A DNA stretch of 6,264 nucleotides from an uncultured Asticcacaulis sp. (GCA_946482045.1 CAMLPZ010000253.1:1-6264); one strand, 5' to 3'; positions 1-6,037 are shown, counted from the first letter of the stretch. A program made the numbers and translations. Notes: a model not told the origin generated them from the letters alone.

Positions 1-1127
1 GTCGCCGGCAAGGCCAGGGCGAACACGTCGTTCGACAGTCGGCCGCCGGTGTCTTCGGCGCGGACCAGACGCGCGATCATCGAGCCGATCTGTGGCACGG
101 CGTGGTCGAGTAGCTTCTTGGCGCGGGCACGAACCACTTCGGGCGTATCGGCGATCTTGAGGACGCAGATGCTTAAGGGGCGATTGCGCGCGTCGGCGGC
201 CTTTGACAGGCGCGCCAGGTGCGACGCGAACAGGTCGCGGCCGAACAGGCCGGTCGCCTTGTCGATTTCCGGATTGCGTCGCATCGATTCGAGCGTCTTA
301 CGGATCGTCAGTTGGCGGCGATGGCTGCGCGCCAGACGCATCAGCCGGTCGGCAATCTCCTGAACGCCGGCCTGGGCATTGGCGATGTCGTTGACACCGC
401 GCAAGTACGCGTCGCCCAGATCGAGCTCGACGGCCTCATTGAGGCGCAGCAGCACCGGCGTGTGATAAAGCCGCGTATTGCGCCGCATGCCGGACGCCAC
501 CGATAGGGCTTCGGAGGGCTGCTCGCCGCTCCACAGCAAAACGGCATCAAAGCTTTTATCGTGCAGATAATCAAAGGCGCTGTAGCTTGACAGGGCCGCG
601 ACCGTCTCCGCGCCCTGACGGCGCAGTTCGTGGGTTAGCGCCAGATATTCCGGATGCGGCTGGCCGATCGACAGCAGGCTAAGCGGCGCCTGATCCTGCA
701 TTAGCCGGTCGGCCTGTTCGACGGGAATATCAAAGGTCTGACAGCGCGTGTCGTATTCTTCTTCGGCAACGCAAGCGCGCACCATGTGTTCGACCGTCAG
801 CAGGATCTGCTGGGGATGGGCCGCACGCGTGAAGGCCATGTCCCAGCCTTCGGGCACCTGAAAGCCGTCGTCGTCGCGCGCCATGATTAGGGGCACGCGG
901 CGCGGCCACGCGGCGGCGCGCAACTTATCAAGCAGATAGGGCGTGGCGAGTTGCGTGCCTTCATCAACCATGACGGCTTCGATCGGCAGATCGGACAGGG
1001 CCGCATAGGCCGCATCAGGATGGCGCGCGCTCAGTGTCTGCAATCCCAGCCGGTCGAGCTCATTGCTCATACCCTGCATCCAGCCATCGGTCTGGCCCAG
1101 CAGCAAGAGGCGGGGATTGATACTCAC
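1..1127 (-). CDS. popA: PopA-like c-di-GMP effector (REC-REC-degenerate GGDEF), 3' end outside window
   Basis: In Caulobacter, PopA is a c-di-GMP-binding PleD paralogue that helps bring RcdA and the regulator CtrA to the ClpXP protease at the cell pole during the cell cycle. About 375 residues are visible. Receiver 1 (about 5-120) has Asp55 at the phosphoacceptor position (motif VMVDEG). Receiver 2 (about 148-265) has Trp199 there (VLLWSG), so it should not be phosphorylated. The GGDEF domain starts near residue 285 (IDKATGLFGRDLF). Its metal-binding Asp is missing (SICVLKIAD), and the signature reads SNDVF at 365-369, so cyclase activity is unlikely. An RxxD inhibitory site (RAED, 356-359) lies exactly five residues before the signature, as in c-di-GMP-binding relatives. 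The start is GTG with AGGAG ten bases upstream and an in-frame TGA just before it. The gene runs off the left edge. The popA name rests on architecture and residue positions recalled from the literature, not on a search. Confidence 0.85.
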   Translation of the reverse strand, partial: MSINPRLLLLGQTDGWMQGMSNELDRLGLQTLSARHPDAAYAALSDLPIEAVMVDEGTQLATPYLLDKLRAAAWPRRVPLIMARDDDGFQVPEGWDMAFTRAAHPQQILLTVEHMVRACVAEEEYDTRCQTFDIPVEQADRLMQDQAPLSLLSIGQPHPEYLALTHELRRQGAETVAALSSYSAFDYLHDKSFDAVLLWSGEQPSEALSVASGMRRNTRLYHTPVLLRLNEAVELDLGDAYLRGVNDIANAQAGVQEIADRLMRLARSHRRQLTIRKTLESMRRNPEIDKATGLFGRDLFASHLARLSKAADARNRPLSICVLKIADTPEVVRARAKKLLDHAVPQIGSMIARLVRAEDTGGRLSNDVFALALPA

Positions 1128-1216
1128 GCGTTCAGCACTCCTGAAGACATCGACTCAGAGATTCAACGAATGGATACCAGTCTTAAGGCGCAACAGTAAA
1201 CAGACTCACTCATAAC

Positions 1217-1456
1217 TCACACCTTTCCGCCACTGGCTGCACGGCTTACGCGAAAAAGCCAATGACTATCGCGTTCTTCCCGCGTCTCGAGGACGAAGCC
1301 GTTCTGCGCACAGAAGTGCGGCACATCGATCTGGGCCATCGGATCGTCCGCTATCAGCGTAACATGCTCAAACGTTTCCAAGGCGCGGCGCAGTTTTAGC
1401 GTGGGCACTGGGCAGCGATGACCGCAGGCGTCTATAATGGTGTCGGTTTCAGGCAT
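1217..1456 (-). CDS. TusA/SirA-family sulfur-carrier protein
   Basis: This encodes a 79-residue cytoplasmic protein of the TusA (SirA/YeeD) family. Members carry persulfide sulfur on a single cysteine, for example for tRNA thiolation or sulfur metabolism. The family signature lies at the N-terminus: DACGHRCPVPTLKLRRAL, with the likely active Cys15 in CPxP (residues 15-18). The C-terminal half has the usual strand and helix motif ADDPMAQIDVPHFC. The length matches single-domain members. I chose ATG at 1456; a TTG at 1507 would add 17 residues lacking family character. There is no clear Shine-Dalgarno before the ATG, and the gene begins seven bases past an inverted repeat (1466-1508). It lies 68 bases after the mannanase stop and 89 bases before popA on the same strand, so it could be co-transcribed with either. 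The physiological acceptor cannot be told from sequence, so no gene symbol is given. Confidence 0.85.
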   Translation of the reverse strand: MPETDTIIDACGHRCPVPTLKLRRALETFEHVTLIADDPMAQIDVPHFCAQNGFVLETREERDSHWLFRVSRAASGGKV

Positions 1457-1465
1457 CAGAAAAGC

Positions 1466-1508
1466 TTTGGGCCGGTGTACGGGAGGATATCTCGCACAAC
1501 GGCCCAAA
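1466..1508 (-). terminator. Inverted repeat between mannanase and tusA-like gene, possible terminator
   Basis: Two perfect 9-base arms (CGGCCCAAA at 1500-1508 and its complement at 1466-1474) enclose 25 bases. Four further pairs, one of them G-U, form inside after one mismatch, leaving a loop of about 14. In the leftward transcript the stem is followed by GCTTTTC, a short U-run. It begins 16 bases past the mannanase stop and ends nine bases before the chosen tusA-like start. It may therefore end mannanase transcription, or it may influence translation of the next gene. The long loop and short U-run make it a weak intrinsic terminator. Confidence 0.45.
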
Positions 1509-1524
1509 ATCGCAATCCAATTTA

Positions 1525-2892
1525 TCAGGCGGCTTTCTTGGCTGGCTTCAGGGTCTTCAGCTTTTCGGCGTGCGCCTTGATCAAGGCCTGAGTCGACGTA
1601 TCGGTGTTGAAGACGCTATACCAGCCTTGCGGCTCGTGCGGCGGATCACCGACATAGGCGGTTTCGCCACGCAGCATCTTGTAATCCGGGTGCAAGGCAC
1701 GGCCCGCGCCACCCCAGGCCCAGAAGTTCGAGCCGGCGACGGGCGTGTCGTGGCTGATGGCGTCTTCCACGGCCTTGTAGATCATGGCGTAGAACTTGTC
1801 TTTATAAACGGTCGGGGTGCCGGGCTCATAGGCCGTATCATCGCGCGGGAAGCCAAACTCTTCGAATACGACCGGCTTGCCCAGCTTCTCGGCCATCCTG
1901 ATGTGCGCGTTGATGTAGGTCTGAACTTTCTCGGCGCCGCCATCGAAGGTGCCGGCCAGGTTCTTGCCGTCGACCCATGACCAGTTCTGCGGCCAGATAT
2001 GCGCCGTCAGGTAATCGATATGTTCGTGAGCCTTTTCAACGATATGCGCCTGGTTGTTCGCACCCATCAGGCCCTCGTGGCCCAGCGAGACCAGGTGATT
2101 CTTGTCCAGCGAACGGATCAGTGCCGCCGTGTCCTTGATCCAGCCGTAATAGGCCTGCACGTTGGCCGCGACCGAGGCGTCCGAACCGCCAGGACGGGGC
2201 TCGTTCGACAGCTGCCAGGCCATGACGGTCGGATCGTCCGCATAAGGCTTGCCGGTTATGGTATTGACGCGGCTGACGACCTTACGGACGTTGGCGTAGT
2301 AGACGTCCTTGGCCGCCTGGCTTTGATAGAATTTCGAGGATTCATTGGCGAATTCGGGCCACGGATGGGCAGGGTCGCCGGCATTGATGTAGTGACCGCC
2401 GTTAACATAGTACTGCAACGTCATCATGCCGCCCGACCATTCCCAGAAGTTGGTCAGATAAAGGACGGCGCGCATATCGCGCTTCTTCATCTCGGCCATC
2501 AGGAAGTCGAGGCCAACCAGCAGGTCTTCGTTATAGTCGCCGGGCTTTTTCAGCGTCGCAGGATCGAGCGAATTGTTGAGCGGCGACAGTTCCGACAGGG
2601 CCAGGACGCGCAGGTTGTCGATCCCCAACGCCTTCATGTCGTCCAGTTCCTTGACCAGACGTGCCCGGTCACCAAAAGCAGCCGTCGAACCAAGATAGGC
2701 GCCGTACCAGATGTTGGCGCCAACATAACGGTAGGTCTGGCCGCGCAGTTTGAACACTGTGCCTTCGACAGTGACAAAGTCCGAGGATTTCGCCTTCTTC
2801 TTACGCGCCTTGGCTTCGGCCAGCCCGGTGGCCGACAGGCCTGCCGTGGCGAGGGTGGCAGCCAACAGGCCGCGGCGTGAAACGGATGTCAT
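1525..2892 (-). CDS. GH5 (subfamily 7-like) beta-mannanase, Tat-exported
   Basis: This is a 455-residue glycoside hydrolase of clan A that should cleave beta-1,4-mannosidic bonds in mannan or glucomannan outside the cytoplasm by a retaining mechanism. Residues 1-27 form a twin-arginine signal (SRRGLLAATLA) ending near AEA, followed by a lysine-rich linker. The TIM barrel spans roughly 38-440. The acid/base is Glu231 in WQLSNEPRPGG and the nucleophile is Glu345 in VVFEEFGFPRD. Other conserved GH5 residues are Arg95 (NLRV), His298 (AHIWPQNW) and Trp391 (NFWAWGG). The WQLSNEPR and DDPTVMAW motifs favour subfamily 7. Whether it acts inside chains or releases mannobiose cannot be decided here. The ATG start has a strong AGGAAGGGA nine bases upstream and a hairpin just before that. 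No binding module, TonB receptor or second glycosidase is visible next to it. The C-terminus is lysine-rich. Confidence 0.9.
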   Translation of the reverse strand: MTSVSRRGLLAATLATAGLSATGLAEAKARKKKAKSSDFVTVEGTVFKLRGQTYRYVGANIWYGAYLGSTAAFGDRARLVKELDDMKALGIDNLRVLALSELSPLNNSLDPATLKKPGDYNEDLLVGLDFLMAEMKKRDMRAVLYLTNFWEWSGGMMTLQYYVNGGHYINAGDPAHPWPEFANESSKFYQSQAAKDVYYANVRKVVSRVNTITGKPYADDPTVMAWQLSNEPRPGGSDASVAANVQAYYGWIKDTAALIRSLDKNHLVSLGHEGLMGANNQAHIVEKAHEHIDYLTAHIWPQNWSWVDGKNLAGTFDGGAEKVQTYINAHIRMAEKLGKPVVFEEFGFPRDDTAYEPGTPTVYKDKFYAMIYKAVEDAISHDTPVAGSNFWAWGGAGRALHPDYKMLRGETAYVGDPPHEPQGWYSVFNTDTSTQALIKAHAEKLKTLKPAKKAA

Positions 2893-2910
2893 GAAATGTC
2901 CCTTCCTGCT

Positions 2911-2955
2911 GAATTATTTTGGCCGGCATTCCGGCATAGGCCAAATTTGTAATTC
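2911..2955 (-). promoter_or_regulatory. Leader hairpin before the mannanase ribosome site
   Basis: An imperfect inverted repeat has outer arms GAATTA (2911-2916) and TAATTC (2950-2955). Its inner 7-base arms are TTTGGCC (2918-2924) and GGCCAAA (2939-2945), around a 14-base loop. The loop and one arm can instead form a smaller hairpin, GCCGG-AATG-CCGGC in the transcript (2922-2935). It ends three bases before the Shine-Dalgarno stretch of the mannanase. It could stabilise the mRNA or control translation. The pairing is seen directly; the role is inferred. Confidence 0.5.
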
Positions 2956-3016
2956 AGAATAATGAAATATGAAATATTTAACCACGCCGAATTATCAAAA
3001 TTATTTGGACATACCC

Positions 3017-3050
3017 GGTAATACCATATGAAGTAGTTCCAGGTATACCT
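3017..3050. promoter_or_regulatory. Two GGTA/TACC palindromes, candidate operators
   Basis: AGGTATACCT (3041-3050) is a perfect 10-base palindrome. GGTA-A-TACC (3017-3025) is the same half-sites with one central base, about two and a half helical turns away. They lie 125-160 bases upstream of the mannanase. The core GGTATACC resembles operators of FadR-type GntR regulators such as UxuR/ExuR, which respond to sugar acids. No regulator gene is present in the window, so this is a suggestion only. Confidence 0.35.
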
Positions 3051-3159
3051 ATGATATTCTGAAGCAAATCGCCTTCGCGTTGCAGTACCGGCACGACCGA
3101 TAACCGGCTTCGCGCGCGCCCGTAGAAACTTTTTGCCACAAAACCACACGCCACCGTCA

Positions 3160-3178
3160 TACAGGTGTAAGACCTGTA
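3160..3178. promoter_or_regulatory. Inverted repeat TACAGGT-N5-ACCTGTA, candidate protein-binding site
   Basis: There are perfect 7-base arms at 3160-3166 and 3172-3178 with a 5-base spacer. The short spacer, the spacing of about 12 bases between arm centres and the absence of a following T-run fit a dimeric DNA-binding site better than a terminator. It lies roughly 270 bases upstream of the mannanase start. Confidence 0.35.
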
Positions 3179-3198
3179 CGGGACGCGCTCGGGACGCG
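3179..3198. repeat. Direct repeat CGGGACGCG, 11-base period
   Basis: CGGGACGCG occurs at 3179-3187 and again at 3190-3198, directly next to the TACAGGT inverted repeat. Spacing of about one helical turn places both copies on the same face of the DNA, as for tandem-binding regulators. No factor can be named. Confidence 0.4.
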
Positions 3199-3206
3199 TT
3201 TAGGCG

Positions 3207-3236
3207 CTCTTTAAATCTGCAAGCGATTTCAAAGAG
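3207..3236 (-). other. Bulged 11-pair stem downstream of the methyltransferase
   Basis: CTCTTT-AAATC (3207-3217) pairs with GATTT-c-AAAGAG (3225-3236) with one bulged base and a 7-base loop. It begins 28 bases past the methyltransferase stop. The stem is AT-rich and no T-run follows on the minus strand, so a classical intrinsic terminator is unlikely. It may be a 3'-end stabilising hairpin or a binding site. Confidence 0.35.
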
Positions 3237-3264
3237 TCACATCATTTAGCTAAGAAGAAGTTAA

Positions 3265-4146
3265 TCAGAGGGTTTGACCTCGGTGCGCCTTTTCCAGCAA
3301 GGCATAGCCGTTCATGCGGCGATAGGGCTTGAGCCGCTCTTCCGGTGCAAATTGCATGAAAAACCTGCCTATCGGACCAGCTGGCAGGTCGCGGCCAACC
3401 TTGCGGCCTTCTTCGCCGATATAGCGCAGCTCTTTGATCTGCCAGTGCCGTTCGGCAAAGAATCGCGGCCAGGAATCGGCGTCATCGCCTGGATCAAAAA
3501 GAAAGGGCGCGTTGGCCGCAAGACGTTTTCGAATGCCGCTGCGCGCCGTAATCGTTTTGAAGAACGGCGAGGCGTAATCCGTAATCCAGAAATGGATCTG
3601 ATCCTGTGCATCGAGATCCTGAGCCAGATCGCTGACCGCCTCATTGCTGAGATAGGGAATAACGCCCTCTGTCAGGACCAGTATTCTTTGGGCGCGGCCG
3701 TTGATATCGGCCAGCAGCTTGCGGCGCTCGGCATCATCCGACAAGTCGCAAGCGATACGCGTCAGCCGGCAAACAGGCGTCTCATTGGCCAGAGCATTGG
3801 TCTTGTAGTCGATCATGTGGCCAAAATCGGCTTCGACCCATTGGAAATCCGCCGGCAGGTCCAGGCGGTAGGGACGGGTATCCAGTCCGGCGCCGAGATT
3901 GAGCACCAGGTCGACCCCGTCCTTGATCGCGTTCATGATCAGGTCGTCGATGATCCAGGTCCGCACCGACAGCGTCCATGCCATGGCGCGTTCGGCGCCC
4001 ATATGCTTCGCCACACGCCGGCCACGCTCGCCGGAGAGCTTTTCGGCAAGCGGATCACGGAAGAGGGCGTCGCGCTTCTTCGATTCGATGGCGCGGTAGT
4101 GGGCCACCCAAAAGGCTGTATCCGAAACGTGATCGACGCTGTCCAT
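3265..4146 (-). CDS. LCMT/PPM1-like class I SAM-dependent methyltransferase
   Basis: This is a 293-residue cytoplasmic protein of the leucine-carboxyl-methyltransferase-like family (the TIGR00027 type common in bacteria). The SAM-binding motif is LVLNLGAGLDTRPYRL, with LGAGLDTR at residues 84-91. It is followed by the acidic strand-2 motif WVEADF (Glu105, Asp107) and later by VLTEGVIPYLS, the usual motif near the end of the Rossmann fold. The N-terminal region (SDTAFWVAHYRA) and the C-terminal GRFFMQFAPEER fit the family. The substrate is unknown; relatives are implicated in O-methylation of small molecules or carboxyl groups. The start is ATG at 4146 because GGAG lies six bases upstream. A TTG at 4158 would add four residues but has no ribosome site. 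It is the first gene leftward from a divergent gap with the small membrane protein, and no partner gene suggests a pathway. Confidence 0.85.
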   Translation of the reverse strand: MDSVDHVSDTAFWVAHYRAIESKKRDALFRDPLAEKLSGERGRRVAKHMGAERAMAWTLSVRTWIIDDLIMNAIKDGVDLVLNLGAGLDTRPYRLDLPADFQWVEADFGHMIDYKTNALANETPVCRLTRIACDLSDDAERRKLLADINGRAQRILVLTEGVIPYLSNEAVSDLAQDLDAQDQIHFWITDYASPFFKTITARSGIRKRLAANAPFLFDPGDDADSWPRFFAERHWQIKELRYIGEEGRKVGRDLPAGPIGRFFMQFAPEERLKPYRRMNGYALLEKAHRGQTL

Positions 4147-4304
4147 GACCTGCTCCAAAGCGTTGCTCCCACCGTCTTAGGAGCGTTACCCTGGCTCGGC
4201 AAGGTTTACGCATGGCTTATGCCGCCGGACAATCGCGGGCATGCCAAGATTATGCGCGGCCTGATAGACTGACGCGTCCGGTGGGGCTTGCACAGGAGAT
4301 AGCT

Positions 4305-4460
4305 ATGCGCATTTCACCTATGGATGAACGTGGTGTTCAACGTCGCCCGATGAGCGACGAAAACAAGATGGGCCTTGTGCTTGTCGTAGTGGCACTGCTG
4401 GCGTTCGGCGCCTACGGCCTCATGTTTTTTTTCGGATTCCTTGGCGACGTACTGAACTAA
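4305..4460 (+). CDS. 51-residue single-pass membrane protein
   Basis: This is a small hypothetical protein with a polar, charged N-terminus (residues 1-21, MRISPMDERGVQRRP then MSDENK). One long hydrophobic segment follows (about 22-47, GLVLVVVALLAFGAYGLMFF), ending in DVLN. The basic residues before the helix suggest a cytoplasmic N-terminus. The start is set by AGGAGA at 4294-4299, five bases before the ATG. The internal ATGs at 4320 and 4350 lack ribosome sites. The stop codon runs straight into a strong terminator. It is the only rightward gene in the window, divergent from the methyltransferase and convergent with the disordered-protein gene. I do not recognise a family. A good start, stop and terminator make it a likely real gene. 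Confidence 0.7.
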   Translation: MRISPMDERGVQRRPMSDENKMGLVLVVVALLAFGAYGLMFFFGFLGDVLN

Positions 4461-4488
4461 AAAAGGACGGCCCCGCGCCGTCCTTTTT
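4460..4488. terminator. Bidirectional intrinsic terminator
   Basis: The left arm AAAAAGGACGG (4460-4470) pairs perfectly with CCGTCCTTTTT (4478-4488). One further C-G pair closes a five-base CCCGC loop. It has an A-tract before and a T-tract after on both strands, so it should stop both the rightward small gene (its stop overlaps the A-tract) and the leftward gene ending at 4494. Confidence 0.92.
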
Positions 4489-4493
4489 CATGC

Positions 4494-5492
4494 TTACCAG
4501 TCGTCGCGCCGCCTCGGGCCACGCACCTGCTCATAGCGGTCGTCACGCTCATAGCGCCGCTGTTCGTATCGGCTGCTTTCCTGATCGACCGGACGGTAAT
4601 CATTATACTGATAGCGCGTGCGATCTTCGGCTCCGGTATAATCGCGCCGGCGCTCTTCCTCGTAGCGATCCTGTTGGAAACGGCGGCTATAATCGTCGTC
4701 CCGATCACGATAGCTTCGATGGCGCGGCCCGTCGAATTCTTCGTAGTCGCGTCGGGCGTTACTGTACCCCCCGCGCTCGTCGCGCTCCCAGTCGCGATTA
4801 CGCTGCTGGTCGCCTTGCGATACCCAACCGGAGCGTCGCGTGGCGCGATCATCTTCATAGCGTTGACCTGACTGCGCCCACCCTCCGCCTAGATAATTGT
4901 AACGCTGGTCATAGCGCTCATCGGAATCGCGCTGGCGGTCGGGGCGGCGTTCCTGGTTGGAATAGCGGCGATAATCGTCGCCATATTCTCGGCTGTAGCG
5001 TTCAAAGTCGTTGTGCGACTGGCTGTGGCCATAGCCCTGACTGGCCCAGCGGCCGCGCTGGTCGTCATCGCGCGAAGGTGCGCGCTCACGGCGGCGATAG
5101 TCGTCCTGATCTTCGAACAGATTGCGCTGGCCACGATCGCGTGCTTCGTAATCGTTATAGTCACGGCGGCTGGAGGCGCGGCGGGGATCGTCGTTGTAAT
5201 CGTAGCGGCCACGATAGTCGTCATCTTGGCGACTCCGTTGGCGACTGGCGCGCTGCGGTTCGCGGGTATCGTCGTCGGTGGCGAAGCGGCCATGTTCATC
5301 GCGCTTGCGATGTTGCGCAGCTTGCGACGCCTGTGCCGCCCGATCGTCTGGAATATTTGCCTTTTCCGCCGCCTCTTCGGATTGACCTCCGCCACCGGCA
5401 ATCGTCCTGGCTTCTACGGTCGCATTGGCGGATGATTTGTCTTGAGACGCCTTAGTCTCAGCTTGGGGCTTCTTGTCTTGATTGTCGGGCAT
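4494..5492 (-). CDS. Arg/Asp/Tyr-rich intrinsically disordered protein
   Basis: This is a 332-residue protein of extreme composition: by my count about 68 Arg, 51 Asp and 27 Tyr, with no Cys and almost no hydrophobic stretches. It has no signal peptide or membrane segment, so it is probably cytoplasmic. Residues 1-65 are an Ala/Gln/Ser-rich acidic-basic leader. HGRFATDDD (67-75) opens the low-complexity part, which consists of RRDYNDY, DDYRRY and RYEQRRYERDDRY type blocks. Three Trp-centred motifs recur: RWASQG (148-153), GWAQSG (204-209) and GWVSQG (222-227). Arg and Tyr spacing resembles that of proteins that bind RNA or form condensates, but that is inference. The start is ATG with AAGGA eight bases upstream, and the gene ends at the shared terminator. 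The long rightward frames over it are shadows. No family is recognised. Confidence 0.75.
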   Translation of the reverse strand: MPDNQDKKPQAETKASQDKSSANATVEARTIAGGGGQSEEAAEKANIPDDRAAQASQAAQHRKRDEHGRFATDDDTREPQRASRQRSRQDDDYRGRYDYNDDPRRASSRRDYNDYEARDRGQRNLFEDQDDYRRRERAPSRDDDQRGRWASQGYGHSQSHNDFERYSREYGDDYRRYSNQERRPDRQRDSDERYDQRYNYLGGGWAQSGQRYEDDRATRRSGWVSQGDQQRNRDWERDERGGYSNARRDYEEFDGPRHRSYRDRDDDYSRRFQQDRYEEERRRDYTGAEDRTRYQYNDYRPVDQESSRYEQRRYERDDRYEQVRGPRRRDDW

Positions 5493-5647
5493 GACACATC
5501 CTTTCCGGAATGGCAGTGCGGAAATGGCGTGCAGGACCAGGTCGACTGAACCATCACCCCTGCCGCCATGTATTCAGGCCGGGGAATCCTAGGAGCGCGC
5601 AGGTAAGAATGGCATGCCGATGGACCGGAACCGATGCAAATGTTCCG

Positions 5648-5664
5648 TAAGGCGAGGGGCCTTA
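5648..5664 (-). other. Short hairpin over the zinc-ribbon stop codon
   Basis: TAAGGC (5648-5653) and GCCTTA (5659-5664) form a 6-pair stem with a 5-base loop that includes the stop codon. No T-run follows, so it is at most a weak terminator. A second short inverted repeat, CGGAAC/GTTCCG, lies nearby at about 5626-5647. Confidence 0.3.
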
Positions 5665-5994
5665 AACCATGTACCAGAGGTGATCGTGTTTCATGCGGAT
5701 CGACTTTGCATCGGGACTCCGGTCACGGCTGTCGATATAGAAACTCTTCAGGCGCTCCCAACTGCGCATATCCTTATGCTTTGGCGCTTTAAATGCCTGG
5801 CCAACAAACCGCATCGCCGTTCCGCATTGGGGACAGGCATTCCTATAGCCGTTTTCGAATTCCATGAGAGCGGTGGATAAAGGCTTTCCAGTCGGCACCA
5901 ACTCCGCCGCGCGCGCCCATAATCCCACACGCTTGAAGCACTTCCGGCAGTCAAAGCAGGCATATTTCGTGAGACGATGGTGGCTTCGCTCCAC
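5662..5994 (-). CDS. Small zinc-ribbon protein with two CxxC pairs
   Basis: This is a 110-residue hypothetical protein. CFDC (Cys13, Cys16, with an extra Cys19 in CRKC) and CPQC (Cys54, Cys57) are spaced as a four-cysteine zinc ribbon split by about 37 residues. The second knuckle continues into MRFVGQAFKAPKHKDMRSWERL. I recall this arrangement (YxCFDCRK...CPxCG...GxxFKAPK) from conserved bacterial zinc-ribbon proteins of unknown role. The C-terminus is basic and polar (SPDAKSIRMKHDHLWYMV). The start is GTG at 5994 with only a weak GAAAG before it, and there is no ATG ahead of the first knuckle. The frame stays open upstream through the tRNA-derived repeat but offers no other ATG or GTG. It lies 169 bases before the disordered-protein gene on the same strand. 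Nucleic-acid binding is plausible but not shown. Confidence 0.72.
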   Translation of the reverse strand: MERSHHRLTKYACFDCRKCFKRVGLWARAAELVPTGKPLSTALMEFENGYRNACPQCGTAMRFVGQAFKAPKHKDMRSWERLKSFYIDSRDRSPDAKSIRMKHDHLWYMV

Positions 5995-6037
5995 GACTTT
6001 CGCGATCTGATGGATGAAAGGGCGGAGGCTCGAAGAG

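Larger units (their letters stand above)
2893..3264. other. Non-coding region upstream of the mannanase
   Basis: No convincing gene lies in these 372 bases. The open frames here lack family features and ribosome sites, and the half nearest the mannanase is AT-rich compared with the flanking genes. It holds several symmetrical elements listed separately, so it probably carries the mannanase promoter and operators as well as the 3' end of the methyltransferase transcript. On the minus strand a loose promoter-like pair, TTGATA and TAAATA twelve bases apart (about 2975-2998), could be a housekeeping promoter, but it is too weak to call. A 7-base tandem repeat, ATGAAAT twice, lies at 2962-2975. 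Confidence 0.6.

Noticed and set aside
1999..2880. A 293-codon rightward open frame
   Set aside because: It lies antisense to the well-supported mannanase, shows no family motif, and is explained by high GC content on the opposite strand.
2889..3149. Leftward frame of 86 codons upstream of the mannanase
   Set aside because: It lies in AT-rich regulatory-looking DNA, overlaps the mannanase start out of frame, and has no ribosome site or homologous motif.
3274..4272. A 332-codon rightward open frame
   Set aside because: It is antisense to the methyltransferase, which has its SAM motif and ribosome site; the frame has no recognisable domain.
4147..4304. Divergent promoter or operator between the methyltransferase and the small membrane protein
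   Set aside because: Only a 5-base GCTCC/GGAGC dyad (4165-4184) and loose -10-like words are seen; this is not enough to call a site.
4490..5455. Long rightward frames, including a hydrophobic one at 5013-5435 that looks membrane-like
   Set aside because: They are complementary readings of the Arg/Asp/Tyr codons of the leftward gene. Their hydrophobicity follows from the antisense of those codons, and no ribosome site precedes them.
5493..5661. EcfG-type (GGAAC ... GTT) stress promoter before the disordered-protein gene
   Set aside because: GGAAC is present, but the only GTT lies about nine bases away instead of the required 16-18.
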